Shown one piece after another: positions 1 to 10,960 of a DNA stretch of 64,000 nucleotides. Below the pieces are notes generated by a model that made no database searches, was not told where the DNA came from, and saw only the letters and a list, made by a program, of their open reading frames with translations. The translations under genes were made by a program, and so were the position numbers. This stretch comes from Loxodes magnus (lineage: Eukaryota; Ciliophora; Karyorelictea; Loxodida; Loxodidae), in NCBI GenBank assembly GCA_946699065.1, contig CAMPDV010000252.1, positions 124,001 through 188,000 of the forward strand, given 5' to 3'. Numbering within the stretch: the first letter of the stretch is position 1; each line of letters starts with the position of its first letter.

Positions 1-96
1 TTATTTTTACTGTGCTTTTTTAATTTTTTTATGCATAAATTTCAGTAAAAGTTAATTTTTGGGTTTTTTATACTTTTTATTAATAAATTTAAAAAA

Positions 97-660
97 ATGC
101 CTAAAAAATAAAAGACCTCCAACAATGCTTAATCACTATAAGAAGTTATGGCTAATGATTTTCTACCTTTTTTAGATGGAGAATCTAAATATAGCAAAGG
201 CTATTACGGAGCTTTATCAATGAAATTTAGACTTGATTAAAACTATGGAATTTTTTAAATATGGACATTCTATATTATGATGGGAAATAGAAATAAACCT
301 GTCTCTATAGCTAATTTAAGGAAGAATCATGAACAGAATAGATCGCAAAAGAAAATAAAATTCTAGAAACTCTAAGCCAGAACAACTCTAATAATTCAAC
401 AATTAATGAATAATGAGCAATAGTTTCCAAAATAAGAAATTTCCTATCAGAAAATAATGATTTACTGGTATTGCAAGCAGCAAATTCATAAATTTCTGAT
501 TTTTGCAAATTTAAATAAAAGAGTTTAATAGGAATAATGTTAAGATTTATTTAAATTATACTGCATAACCGAATGTTTACTTTATAGAAAAAATACTCAA
601 ACTAAGAAAAGAAAACCTATATCTAACAAGTTGTTAATAAATTCAATAGGAAATGATTGA
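97..660 (+). CDS. CC-ORF copy in the left IR-1 arm, ORF1-like, frame damaged
   Basis: In the ciliate code this frame is open from the ATG at 97 to the TGA at 658-660 (187 codons). It starts MPKKQKTSNNAQ, a basic, Asn/Gln/Ser-rich beginning like other CC-ORF copies. From about 420 the matching frame is a different one, which reads SENNDLLVLQAANSQ, the coiled-coil signature also seen in the right-arm copy (SENNDMLILQAARAQ). The copy has therefore probably shifted frame, and the long open frame is partly accidental. A later piece at about 690-760 encodes LKIIKIHN-like sequence ending near KLEVN, again shared with the right arm. The likely role is the nucleic-acid-binding ORF1 protein of a non-LTR retrotransposon. 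This is inferred from the coiled coil and basic ends, not from a recognised domain. Confidence 0.5.
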
Positions 661-988
661 GATTTGACCAATCGGAGAAACTATAGAAAAATAATCTTAA
701 AATCATCAAAATTCATAATACTAAAGATCCAAGTAAGTTGGAGGTAAATATTTATTTTTAATCAATTAACTAATATATGGTAAACAAAATAAAGCTGGCA
801 CACAAAAATAAATTATGTTATGTTATATAATTTTAATAAAAAACTAAGAAATTTCATAGTTATTTATTTAGGCTTAAATATATAAAACCTTTTTGCTTTA
901 ATCCTGATTAAATTTTAATTTAAAAGGCTTTTATTATTTATTAGACTATATTTATTATACTAAAGTTATTTCATAAATAAATAAGTTT

Positions 989-1800
989 TCACGAAAATAT
1001 CATTTAGTTACTTGACTCAATATTATATTTCTAAATTCTAAAGTTTAATTTTAAATTGTGTGCTTTAATATAAAGATAAGTCTATATAATGAACTTCTAA
1101 ATCATCAGATTTTAAAACTATTGATTAACTTATAATTAATTTCCATATTTATTTAATGATTTACAATTCGATATTTTCAAAAATAAATCTTAAGTTTACT
1201 TACTTTTGACTATTATAAAATTGCTTTTATTTGATTTTATTTTAGGTTAAAAAGCATATCTTTAATATTCTGTCTTTTTTATCATTTCTTTCACTAACAG
1301 ATTTTTAGAAAATTTTTTGTATCTTAGACTGTTCAATTTTTGAATAAAACGATAAATTTGGTTAGTTAATCTTATAAAGTTAGTATAATTTTTCTTGAAA
1401 GACGTTTTAGTCTGATTATGCTCATCGTTTGATTTTTCAAAGTACGTTTTAATTCCTACTCATAAATCTTTGGAATCAACGCTGAACTTATTTTCTTTTC
1501 CGGCTTTCATCTTCGGAGAAACGTTTTGTATTAAGGTTGGCTGTCTATATCTATCCACAACGGTTTAAACCTCTCATAGTTCTAATCTAAACACTACAAA
1601 CTTATTTTTTAGATCTACTAATTAGCCCAAAAGAGGATTATGGAGAGGATGGAACGGTGTTGTTTGCTGATTTACTTTCAGCATAAATGCTAGTTCCAGT
1701 CAGTATGCAAGTCTTACCTGAAAATACTGTCTAAACATCAATATAAAATTACTCTCAATTTACTCTTTTCAAAACACTATCCCTCTTACTTTTTACTAAC
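989..1800 (-). pseudogene. Degenerate unrecognised ORF conserved in both IR-1 arms
   Basis: The minus strand is open (TGA-only stops) from 1,459 down to 989, 156 codons, reading VGIKTYFEKSNDEHNQTKTS and later YRFIQKLNSLRYKKFSKNLL. Just upstream, another frame at about 1,800-1,560 reads PFHPLHNPLLGQL. The same sequence occurs in the right arm on the plus strand (about 42,330-42,800) as PFYPLHNPLLGQL, so amino acids are kept while bases differ. That supports former coding. The two frames do not join cleanly in either arm, so the gene is broken. It converges with the CC-ORF at 97-660, and the same convergent arrangement exists in the right arm. I do not recognise the product. Confidence 0.5.
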
Positions 1801-3009
1801 TTAACTTTTTAATCAATTTTCAGTTTTCTTTAATACAAAGCAAAAAAGTGTTTAAATCAGTTTTTTTATAATTCTATTTTAAGCAAATTTTTAATATAAA
1901 ATATTTAAAAAAATTCAAAGTTTCGCTAATAGGAAGAAAAATTAATTTCAAACCAAAGCTAAAAATAAAAAAGAAAATGTTTACTTTTACCGATTCAAAA
2001 ATAAACCAAATTAAAATATTAGCCTTTTTACAGATTATTTTAACTTACTTATAAATTTAAAGACTTAATTCAAATTGATTTGTCTACTTATAGTAAATAA
2101 ATGCTTGAAAATTCTCAAATTAAAATGCATAAATTAGATCGAAATTAAAGGAATATGAAATTAATACAAAATATGATAAGTGAATCGATAAAATAAGTTA
2201 AATTTGGCCATCTTGGAATGACTTATAGGTAGCGACTAAGTCAATAAAATAAAAAAAAAATGTTATTAAAACTTTAATAAGTTAAATAATTAATTAAAAA
2301 AGATGCTTTTAAACTTTAATTTCTCGTAATATTGATAAATTGATTTTTAACAGTATATAATTAAATATTTTCTTCATATTATTCTCTAATTCTTTTCGAA
2401 TGATAAAGCTAAAGTTTTGAATCTTTTTAAAAATTAGCCAAAATTAAAAAGATCCATAAATTATAAATTAATATAGATTAAAATGCTTAAGGAAAAGATA
2501 TAATATATATTGCTTTATTATTATTTTGATTGATTAGCGATATTCGAAAAGCTTTAAAATAAATCTACTAATAAAAATCATTTATTAGTCCAGATTTTTT
2601 TATATTAAATGTTTTAATTTTTAAGAAATCTATTCTTTTATATTTTTTTCGTTCTTAATAATTTATAGATCATCAAAATAAATTTATGAATTTGACTATT
2701 TATTTAATAAAATTAAAAACCATTTTAATTTCTCCCTGGGATAATTAACTGAATAAGTTTTTAATTGCTTAGAACTAGCTTTTTATTAATTTAGCCTTTT
2801 AACTATAAAATTTTAAAGATAATCAGCATTTTAAGATTCTTTCTAGTATATAACTTATAAATGTTTAAGCTACAGTATTTTAAATAAGTTAAAAATTCAA
2901 ATTTAGATTATTTAATTATTTATAACTACAAGTTAGTTTATTATTATTCTTTCTATCTTAAAGAACATTAAAATTAGTATCAGCACTTTGTTTTTGAATT
3001 GATAGTCAT

Positions 3010-3105
3010 CTTATAGTCGTTACTAACGCGGAATCGAACTTGATCAAAATTTATTTACTCTCTAATAACCTATTATTCAACCACTTACGTGATTGAAGTC
3101 AAAAG
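3010..3105 (-). tRNA. tRNA-like element or tRNA-derived repeat (A and B boxes)
   Basis: On the minus strand an A-box-like TAAGTGGTTGAATA is followed 48 bases later by a B box, GTTCGATTC, which fits GWTCRANNC. That spacing matches a tRNA internal promoter. The counterpart in the right IR-1 arm keeps the sequence in decayed form. I could not build a clean acceptor or anticodon stem, so this is a tRNA pseudogene or a tRNA-derived element rather than a working tRNA gene. Confidence 0.35.
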
Positions 3106-4898
3106 TTATATTTATAAAGAAGCTAAATTATTTAAGTAATATTAATATAATAATTTTAAATAATCAAACTATAAAAAAAGTAATCATAGTAATCGAATCT
3201 AAAAACTGTAATAATCCTAATAAAATAAGTCAAAAACAATGAAATTATCATTTTATTTTAAAAAGTAAAAGAATTTAGTACTTTTAACTATAGAAATAAA
3301 TAAAAGCATAACATAACTTTTATAAAGGTCTTAAAGTTAATTTTTAATTAAATATTAAATTATTTCTTTTAGATTCCTTATAACAAATAGGAAATAATTT
3401 AATTAGTTATTAATAGTTTAAATTAGAAATTATAAATTTAATATTTTTTAATTTATTATTACAGTTTTCAACTAATTGCTATATACTATTAGAATATTTA
3501 AATTTATAGTAAAGCTAGCTTCAAACATAAACATTTTATATTTATATAAAAATTAGATAAAAATATATTATAAATTAATAATTATTTTAAATAAGCCAAA
3601 ATTAAATAAATTTTTAAACTGAATGAATATTAAGTTTACTTTACAGCATGAAATAAATTAGAAATTTAATAATATATAAGTTTTTTATTTTATATTAGAA
3701 AAGAAATTGCTATTTCAATAAATTTGTTGAAATATTAATTAAAGAAAAATTTGAATACTTCTTTCTTAAAATATAAAGATTCTTTTCTTTGATCTTTTTA
3801 GTTACTTTCTGATAGTATTTAATTCGATTCATAATTTGGTTTAAATAAATTTTTTTTCATTAGGTCAGTTTAAAATATATAATAAATTAATCAGTTTGCT
3901 CTTTTCAATTTTTAAAAACTAAATTCATATGATACATTTCATATTGATTATCTTGCTTAATTATTTTATTCTATCATAGTAGTTTTTCTATTTAGTAACA
4001 TTAAAAGCATTTAACTGCTATTATTTTACTTAACTTAAAGTTCTTAAATTATGAATTAATGGCATATTTAATATTTTAGATGTTTTTTATAATTTTTAGT
4101 AATGAAATATTCTAAGACTTTTAAGATATTTATTTATAGACATTGGTAAAGTATTTATTTGAATAATAAAAAGGTTAAAATTAGACTTAATTAAACTCTA
4201 TAAAACAATGCAAATAACTTTGATTACTCTTCATAAATAAAAATAAGTTTAACTAATTCTAATTAAATAAAATATTAAAACAATATAATTTTACTTTTCA
4301 AATGAGTAAATCATATAAATATAACTAGATTAAGGATTTAGTTCGTTCTTTTCCATATTTCTTTAATAAATCAAGAAGAAAGAGTGATATTAATTTCATT
4401 TTTCTTCAAAAGTTTCATTCGCTTTATTTCCTTTATTGTAATGGGCTTGCGAAGAAATTATATTATTTTGTCTTGCAAGTCCCAAAATTGATTCATTTAA
4501 TCAGAATGAAAAACTTTGATAAATCATTTCAGACTATCATGAACTAAAATTTTAAATTTCAATTATTTCAATAAATACGGAGAATCAAAACTTTCATAAT
4601 TTTTTAGTCTTAAAAATTTTTTAATTTTACTTAAATTAGAAATGAAATAAAAAATAAGAAATAATATTATTTTAAGTTTTATTTTAAGCTAAAATTTTTA
4701 CTTAATTAAACTACCCTTTTTTCTTCCTTCGTAATTTATTTCAATAAGTTTTGTACCATATCAACTTTTATTGAGTAAGAATGTATTTGATATTGATAAT
4801 TTAATAATGAATTATAGTAATTCCATTTTTATTAAGTTCATCACTCTTTAAAAATTTGATAGTTTTGAATAAAATTATATTTCCAATTTTTGTCTGAA

Positions 4899-5279
4899 TC
4901 ATCTTTATTTAAAAGCATATTTATCCGTATTGTGTTTCCTTTTTAATTATTGGAATCTTGCTTCAGTCAAGTTCAATTTTAACATTTATTTCTTCTTTAT
5001 TGCGCAAATGCAATATCCATCAAGATTTTGCTCCTTTTATGCAATTTCTTTCTATATATCGTTCCTTCTGGTTAAAGAATAAATTACTTATTGACTATGA
5101 TATCTTAAGACTTCCAAATTTTTATTTTTATTAGAACCTTTAGTTTTATCTTAAAATATTTCAATATTTCCTACAATGCCAGCATTTATTTATTATTTTT
5201 TAATAGAGATGCTGGTCTAAATTTTTAATTCCACATCAAAATGATCAATAAATGATATATTTTTGAAGCAAGCTTTCAG
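4899..5279 (-). CDS. C-terminal end of the LINE-like ORF2
   Basis: Open for 126 codons and ending in TGA at 4,899-4,901. It reads FIDHFDVELKIQTSIS near the start and EQNLDGYCICAIKKKQMLKL near the end, then NLTEARFQQLKRKHNTDKY. The two cysteines in YCIC and the balanced composition make it convincing as former coding sequence. The family was not recognised. The DNA directly downstream (4,330-4,850) is shared with 30,520-31,000, as expected for a common LINE 3' end. Confidence 0.5.
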
Positions 5280-5428
5280 TCAACTAAGTTAATTAATTTA
5301 ATTTATTTTATTTCTGTTAAATTCTGAAATTAGCTGCTTGTTTATTTTCGTTTTTAGTATTAAGATGTTCGAAATAATATACTATATTTTTCTAAAAGTT
5401 TCTTGCTTGGAATTAAAGTTTACCATTT

Positions 5429-5950
5429 TCATTTTACATTTTTTTCATTTATTAGAAGATTATTTACTGATTGGAGCTTAAGAGAGTTTTCTTTTGTCTG
5501 TGAGGATTTAAAAAGAGAAACTTTCCAATTTATTATCATAATATCATTATTCTAGCCAATTACAAATTTAATTAGTATCTTTTCTTTTTTAAAACATTTT
5601 AATCTTATATTATACTCGTTAAAAGGAGTAAAGTTTATTCTTCTAACAAAACGATATAAAAATTTTAAATCTGAAATTATCATCATTTTTTATACAAAAT
5701 TTTGATTATTTAAGTTAAATAATTATTTCATCATTTTTCGATCTGAATTTCTTTAACTTTAAAAATCAAGTTTATAACTAAAAATTTTATCTCTCTTGTA
5801 AAATAAAATTTTGAAATTTGAATAAATAAAATCAATTTTACTTAATAATTCTAAACTTTTAGCTGGTTCTTTTTTTCTAGTAAAAGAAGTTAAAAAATAA
5901 GAGAAAATTTAATTTAAATTTAATTTGATTTGATTTATTATATTTAAAAC
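5429..5950 (-). CDS. C-terminal part of the LINE-like ORF2, first segment
   Basis: Open for 173 codons on the minus strand. It includes SFTRKKEPAKSLELLSKIDF and later RRINFTPFNEYNIRLKCFKK. I recognise no catalytic motif. It follows the thumb segment at 6,060-6,281 on the same strand, so it is placed as the tail of the same decayed ORF2. The amino-acid mix is that of a real protein rather than of translated A+T-rich spacer, but length alone is not proof when TGA is the only stop. Confidence 0.4.
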
Positions 5951-6059
5951 TCAAATTACTCCTTTTTTAATACTAAATTAATTAATTCTCCTCCATATTC
6001 TATTTTGGTAAAAAGTTTGCATGAAGTTTTAAAAAATCAAGAAGTCGCTTTTCTATACA

Positions 6060-6281
6060 TCATTAGTAGATAAATAACTTTTTCAGAGCAGCTATATATT
6101 TAAGCGCGATTTCTTTGCAATGGGGAGCAAAGTTCTTCTTCTTTTTTAGATTGTATCCAAACATGTAACTTTTTCTGCTTAAGCAATTGCTCATTATCTA
6201 TTTACAAATTTAATTTTTCTTATTTTTAATATTTTTGATAAATTAAATGTATTCAGACAGATAAAATTTATTTTTAAACGT
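6060..6281 (-). CDS. LINE reverse-transcriptase thumb segment
   Basis: Open for 73 codons. It ends in YMFGYNLKKKKNFAPHCKEI followed by ALKYIAALKKLF. This matches the pattern seen just after the catalytic core of many LINE reverse transcriptases, K(Y)LG..L...L.W..H(I).....K...AL..L. The match covers the aromatic-L/F-G start, the central histidine about 15 residues on, and the Ala-Leu-rich helix. It is one of the clearer family signatures in the window. The G+C content is locally higher than in the flanks. Confidence 0.5.
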
Positions 6282-6435
6282 TCATGCAAATTTTTTTTAA
6301 AATTAAATGGTTTCTATATCTACTTTGTAAATTTGTAGTGAAGAATGTCCATTCTCAGTAAGAGAATTAATACTTAAATTTTTGCCTCTTAATCATACAA
6401 AGATAGTTTTACTTTTTAAATATTTAATTATGAGG

Positions 6436-6648
6436 TCATAATATAACAATACAAAACTGGTTCATGCGGAATTCCTTACATTCGATTTTTGTATCATGGT
6501 TTTCTAGTTATACTCCATCTCTAATAATGAAAAATTTAGATTTTTGTAAAACGACTCTAATGCTTTTATTGTGAGTGATAGCTCGATCCTCTGATTTATT
6601 AAATTAAAAGCTTTCTTTCTATTGAGCTAAAACATTTTTCAGCATTTA
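6436..6648 (-). CDS. LINE reverse-transcriptase palm segment (GVQ region)
   Basis: Open for 70 codons, overlapping the end of the previous segment in another frame. It reads SEDRAITHNKSIRVVLQKSK and then FFIIRDGVQLENHDTKIE. In LINE reverse transcriptases this position holds 'V..NG..S..F.I.+GV.QGDPLSP'. Here the GVQ is present and the GDPLSP is not, which fits a decayed copy. Its place between the KAF-like motif and the thumb segment supports the assignment. Confidence 0.45.
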
Positions 6649-6968
6649 TCAACGTTTCTATCATTTTATTTTCCTTTAGTATTCTTACGATAGTTATTTT
6701 CATCTGCTATATAAATCAAATCTATTAAGTAATTTATCGATTTTTCATGAATCCCATTTATAAAGAGTGAATGAAATTTCTTTAGTAAATTCTTTATGTA
6801 ATTTCGATAAAGATCCATCATATAATACTTAATAGTGTTAATAATAGAAATAGGCTTTCTTTTTTTATTTATAAGATTTGATCTGCTATTGAGTTAAGAT
6901 GGAATACTCGCCAAAACACAATTCTCTTATGAATCAATTAATTTATTTTTGATTACTTAATTAAAAGT
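6639..6968 (-). CDS. Reverse-transcriptase fingers/palm segment of the LINE-like ORF2
   Basis: This is an uninterrupted 109-codon stretch (TGA-only stops). It contains KKRKPISIINTIKYYMMDLY, which resembles the conserved LINE motif NYRPISLLN..YKL at the start of the reverse-transcriptase domain. About 45 residues later comes INGIHEKSINYLIDLIYIAD, which sits where LINEs have Q.GF....S...L..L..I. The next segment downstream includes RKKAFNLINQ in one frame, comparable to the D..KAFD..+ motif that carries the first catalytic aspartate. It also includes FFIIRDGVQ in another frame, comparable to F.I..GV.QG. The spacing and order fit RVT_1-type reverse transcriptases. The YADD box itself was not found, and the region is damaged by frame changes. 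Confidence 0.55.
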
Positions 6969-7079
6969 TCATTAAATTTCTTTTACTAGGATTTAATTTT
7001 TTCTCATCCTGTGAGTGCACTTCTTTAGTATCTCAATTCAGAAGAAATATTTTTGTTTATTTTTGCTAATTTAAATAAA

Positions 7080-7613
7080 TCATGCTTGAAGTTTCCCTGA
7101 GTAATTTAGCTGTCTCTTGAAAATTAGTTACTTATTACTTTATTCTTCAAAACTAAATGTTAGCTTCTTTATATGTGGCATTATCTATTTTAGCCTCAAT
7201 ATGATTTTTATTTAGATCTAGAGGAAGCTCACTTTAATATTAATATGGAATAAATAATACTAATGCTTAATCTGCATTATTCTGAGTGTTTCTTTTTATG
7301 TAATCATATTAATCTAAAAATTAGCTTAATCTATCTTAAAGAATTCTAAATAAGTTTATAGGAAAGGTTCTTAACATTTTTGCCTATCTACTGTATCTTA
7401 TAGCCTATACTTTATACTTCTTTATGTTATCTTTTCCAAATTTTTATTAGAACTAGAAATAAAATCGACAGTGATTGGAATACGAGCAGTAAATGAGCAA
7501 TTACCAAGAACATTGAAGATTGTACATTAATTGGTATTAAAATTGTTGTTTATGATGATATAATCATTACAATTAATTTGTCTTGTGTACAAATGTATTT
7601 TTGTTACTATCGT
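7080..7613 (-). CDS. Segment between endonuclease-like and RT parts of ORF2
   Basis: Open for 177 codons. It includes CTIFNVLGNCSFTARIPITV followed by DFISSSNKNLEKIT. In LINEs the endonuclease ends with an (S)DH.P+.V.. strand; 'FTARIPITVDF' could be that strand with the catalytic SDH lost. No firm family call. It lies in the right order and strand for ORF2, roughly 100 bases upstream of the reverse-transcriptase segment. Confidence 0.35.
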
Positions 7614-8052
7614 TCACTAATTCAAGATTATTTTTTAGTAAAAACCCTTTTTTAATACGTAGGCTTTATCTAAATTAGACAAACGTCTCCTCTTTGTCTG
7701 AACTCTTAATATGTTCTGAATCTATTTTACCTTCTGAGAAAAATTAGTTTTTTTGTCTGGCTTCATTTATTAATAAAGTATGTATACTATTATCTCGTTT
7801 ATTTTTCTATATTCATAAGCTTGCTAGGTAATCTATTAATATCAATATGTCTAATCCTTATTTTCTAATTTATAATATTTTCTAAGTTTTTCATATGGTA
7901 CTTGTAGTCCACTTTCATAATGCAATTCTTTATTGATTGATTTAAATGTGCACTAGTTTTTTTAATGTTCTGAATGTTAATTTAAATATTGTATCAAAGC
8001 ATATATTACTTAGGTTTCATATATTTCAAGTAACTCCAGATCCATTTCAATT

Positions 8053-8841
8053 TCACTTTTCACATTATCTGCAGTACCTTATTCTAAGTCTTAATTATCT
8101 TTACATTTTTACCTTCTATAATACATATTTCATACTGAGGACATCTTAAAGTTACTGATTTAATTAAATTCTAAAATAAAGGACCAAATAAATTGAAGTA
8201 GCATACTATTCTATCACCCTCTTTTTTGCTATTATACTTAGTACATTTTGCTGGTGGAACTTTAATATTATAATTTAATGAAACCTTGTCTGATCAATTA
8301 TATTCAGTAACTTTAGTTATTTTATTACATTCTAATAGAGTTTTAGGATACCTTTATACATAGATTAAAGCTTAGCTTTACTTTCTTGTTTTATTATGTC
8401 TGTTTACGTAAATTTTTTACATATAACAGCTCTTTATTTTTCATTTTAATCATCCGTTAAGATAAGAATATCGTTTGCTTAAATATTCCCATAAGAAGTT
8501 TGAATTAAGGGCCAAAATACTTCATGTAACTAAGAATTTTATAGCAGCAAGTAATTTATAAAGCTTTAATTATTAGTAATGAATAACAGAGAATAAGAAT
8601 TGAACGAAACATAGAAGCTTTGATTACTAGTTTTTATAATCAAAATTTAAATTCTAATATCAGTCTAATGATATTCTTTTAATCGGAATCTTTTATTGTC
8701 GTTTCTACTTCTACTAAGTACAAAGTAAAGAGAGATATTAATTGCTTTAAATCTAATCTCTTCCGATATCTTTAAAAGATTAACTATCGTATAGCAGCTA
8801 TAGTAGCTTTAGACCTGAATGCTCTTGATAGGTTACTATTT
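8053..8841 (-). CDS. Possible endonuclease-like segment of the LINE ORF2 region
   Basis: An uninterrupted frame of 262 codons. It contains FKAINISLYFVLSRSRNDNK, then HEVFWPLIQTSYGNIQANDI followed by LILTDDQNEKQRAVI. The pattern 'F...L...... NDILIL.DDQN' is loosely like the end of LINE apurinic endonucleases, where a strand carries GDFN. It also resembles the D-bearing strand of some DDE transposases. I favour the LINE reading because of the downstream reverse transcriptase. In the second half another frame also looks protein-like (KCTKYNSKKEGDRIVCYFNL), so the copy has probably shifted frame. Confidence 0.35.
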
Positions 8842-8943
8842 TCAAACATATTTTATCACTTATTTCCCTTACTGAGTCTTTATTGATTTAAGTTATCGGT
8901 TTTGACAAAAGTATAAACTTTTTTATTTTAGTCTCCTAGTTAT

Positions 8944-9927
8944 TCATATCTTTATGATTAAGAAAATAGAATAACCATATATAGTCAAATTTATTTAAGG
9001 ATAAAGGTATCTCTTTATTTATTACTCTATAGTATTATTCGATATAATACCTTATGCTTCTAAATAAATACTATATAATTAAACTAATATTAGTAAAAAC
9101 TAGCATATAATAAAACTTTCTGAGTGAGCTTAGAAAATATATAATGATTCATTATAATTGATTGATTCACTTACTTTACTAGTTCTATTCAAATATTTAT
9201 TCTAAGCATCTGCTTTTCATTGACCAAATTAAATAATATATTTTACATTTGTTTCGAAATTTATTGATTTAAAATCAAAGAGATATATAAATTGGTTCAG
9301 ATCTAAATTTTTTATAAAATATGCTAGCGAAAGTAAAAATCTAGAAATTCTGAATGTTATATTAAAGTAAAATTACTTAAATAGCTAAATTAACTTTTTA
9401 TTATTAAATCTATAATTTATTCTATATTTTTTTGATTTAATTTGCTTATAAAAGTTTTATTTATTCTAACCATCATGGATTGCGTGAGCTATAAACTCAA
9501 CCTTATAAATTTGATCAAGTATTTTACCAAATGCTTATACTGCATCAACTCCAGTTAGATTAAACATATTTTTTCTTATTTTTTTGCAACTTTCTTTTGA
9601 AATAAGTAATTCTACTTTTGTCTTCTATTCTTCCTGAAGTTTTTATTTATTTTAAATGTTTATAAATTTTTAAGTGTTTTATATTTCTACAAAATGAATA
9701 CTTACATATTATCTATGTATTCCTTTGCCTAAAATTAGCCATATCACTTTTTTCTTTTAATTTGGGATTATATTATTATATATAATCTCTCTTATAATAT
9801 CTTTGATGAAATCATAGCAATATTTTCTAGTTTCATAGGAAAGGTTAAATTCATCCTTTTGACTTTAAGACAGAAAGTTTTAATTTTTTTTAATCCTTGC
9901 ATATCGCTTTCCTGTTTTTTATTTGTT
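8944..9927 (-). CDS. N-terminal half of the LINE-like ORF2 region
   Basis: One minus-strand frame runs 327 codons with a single TGA at 9,217-9,219. It includes NLTGVDAVQAFGKILDQIYK followed by VEFIAHAIHDGQ, and after the TGA KADAQNKYLNRTSKVSES. The position upstream of the reverse transcriptase suggests the endonuclease or linker part of ORF2, but I do not recognise endonuclease motifs here. It could be a separate gene. Confidence 0.4.
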
Positions 9928-10960
9928 TCAACTCAAAAATTCTCATCTTTTACTTATAACAATAATATTTTAATAAGAAAATTGAACTCTGTTATTATCC
10001 TTAAATTATTCAACGAGTTTTTTAACTTCTTTTTCTTTGATTTTTTCTACTCTCGAATTAAATTTTTCTTCCATCTACTTTAGAGAATATTCTTCACTTC
10101 ATTACTAGTCAAATTTTATATCATTAGATTGCTGAATATACCAATTTCTAGATTATTCTTTACATTTTTACACTATATCATAAAAATTTTGATTTTGCTT
10201 TTATTCTTAATGCCATTTTTTTTTAAATTTTCATTGAATATATTTGAAGCTTAGTTTTATAGATGCTATAGTTTAATCTTGAAAGTTTCAAAAAAGTTTA
10301 AGTTTACTTATTTTCCAAAATCTACATTATCTCCTTTATTAAGACATCATCGTATTGAGTTTTTTTAACAATAATCTTCTTTTATTTGAATCATTAAATG
10401 CTCACGTCTTTCCTTAAAATCACTCAGAATTTCCTTTTTTAAAACTTTCCTCTAGTTCTTCTCTTTCTGTTTCCTTTTTTTCTAGAGTTGGAAAAATTTT
10501 CTTACATTGAGTGAAAAAATAGATAAAATAAACGTTGCATTAAAGTTCTATTTTTGAAAGCTCTTGGAGTTTTATTTACATTTTCTCAAAAATGAAAAAA
10601 CAATTATTTTTCTCATATAATTATAAAGAAAGTCATATTTTGTAACTGAAAGTTACCATCTTTTAATGTAAAACATCAGCTTTTTAAATAAAGGCATTCA
10701 TAACCTTTAGTTCTGATTTATGATTGACGTTCTTGCTTAAATTTTTAGCTTATAGGCATTTAATATAATAATTTACATTCAATTCTCTTTACTAAAAATT
10801 TGCAAACTTATTAATGTTCTTCCACTTCTCAATTTTTTAAATCTTCGAATTGAAAAAAAATTCCAGCCACTTATTTTCTGACGGCAAATATTTTTCATAT
10901 TCTGCATTTGTCGAAACTTAATATACCTAATTTATTTAATTATCATCGTTGCCAGATATA

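Larger units (their letters stand above)
1..4530. repeat. IR-1, left arm of a long inverted repeat
   Basis: This stretch reappears as its reverse complement at about 37,560-43,880. Matching landmarks include the ORF segment at 311-500 (versus 43,520-43,720), the G+C-richer block at 1,380-1,770 (versus 42,280-42,620), the motif around GACTAAGTCAATAAAAT at 2,240 (versus 41,480), the tRNA-like boxes at 3,010-3,105 (versus 39,845-39,945), and the block around GGGCTTGCGAAGAAATTA at 4,442 (versus 37,650). The arms are diverged but alignable by eye over roughly 4.2 kb. The similarity fades near 4,530. The outer end may lie beyond the window start. Apart from the ORFs and tRNA-like element listed separately, 661-988, 1,800-3,000 and 3,110-4,500 are A+T-rich DNA with no gene I can support. 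Confidence 0.85.
4899..10960 (-). pseudogene. LINE-like ORF2 region (endonuclease and reverse transcriptase), decayed
   Basis: About 6 kb of minus strand shows a chain of protein-like segments in the ciliate code, in order: 10,900-10,750 (contains LPSENKWLEFF), 9,927-8,944, 8,841-8,053, 7,613-7,080, 6,968-6,639, 6,648-6,436, 6,281-6,060, 5,950-5,429 and 5,279-4,899. The order fits a non-LTR retrotransposon ORF2: a possible endonuclease part first (segment 8,841-8,053 has NDILILTDDQN, loosely like the GDFN region), then reverse transcriptase, then thumb, then a C-terminal tail. Reading frame changes between segments show it is no longer functional. The 3' end abuts the inner edge of the IR-1 left arm. 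Family placement beyond 'LINE-like' is not possible by eye. The endonuclease assignment is weak; the RT assignment is better (see separate entries). Confidence 0.5.
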
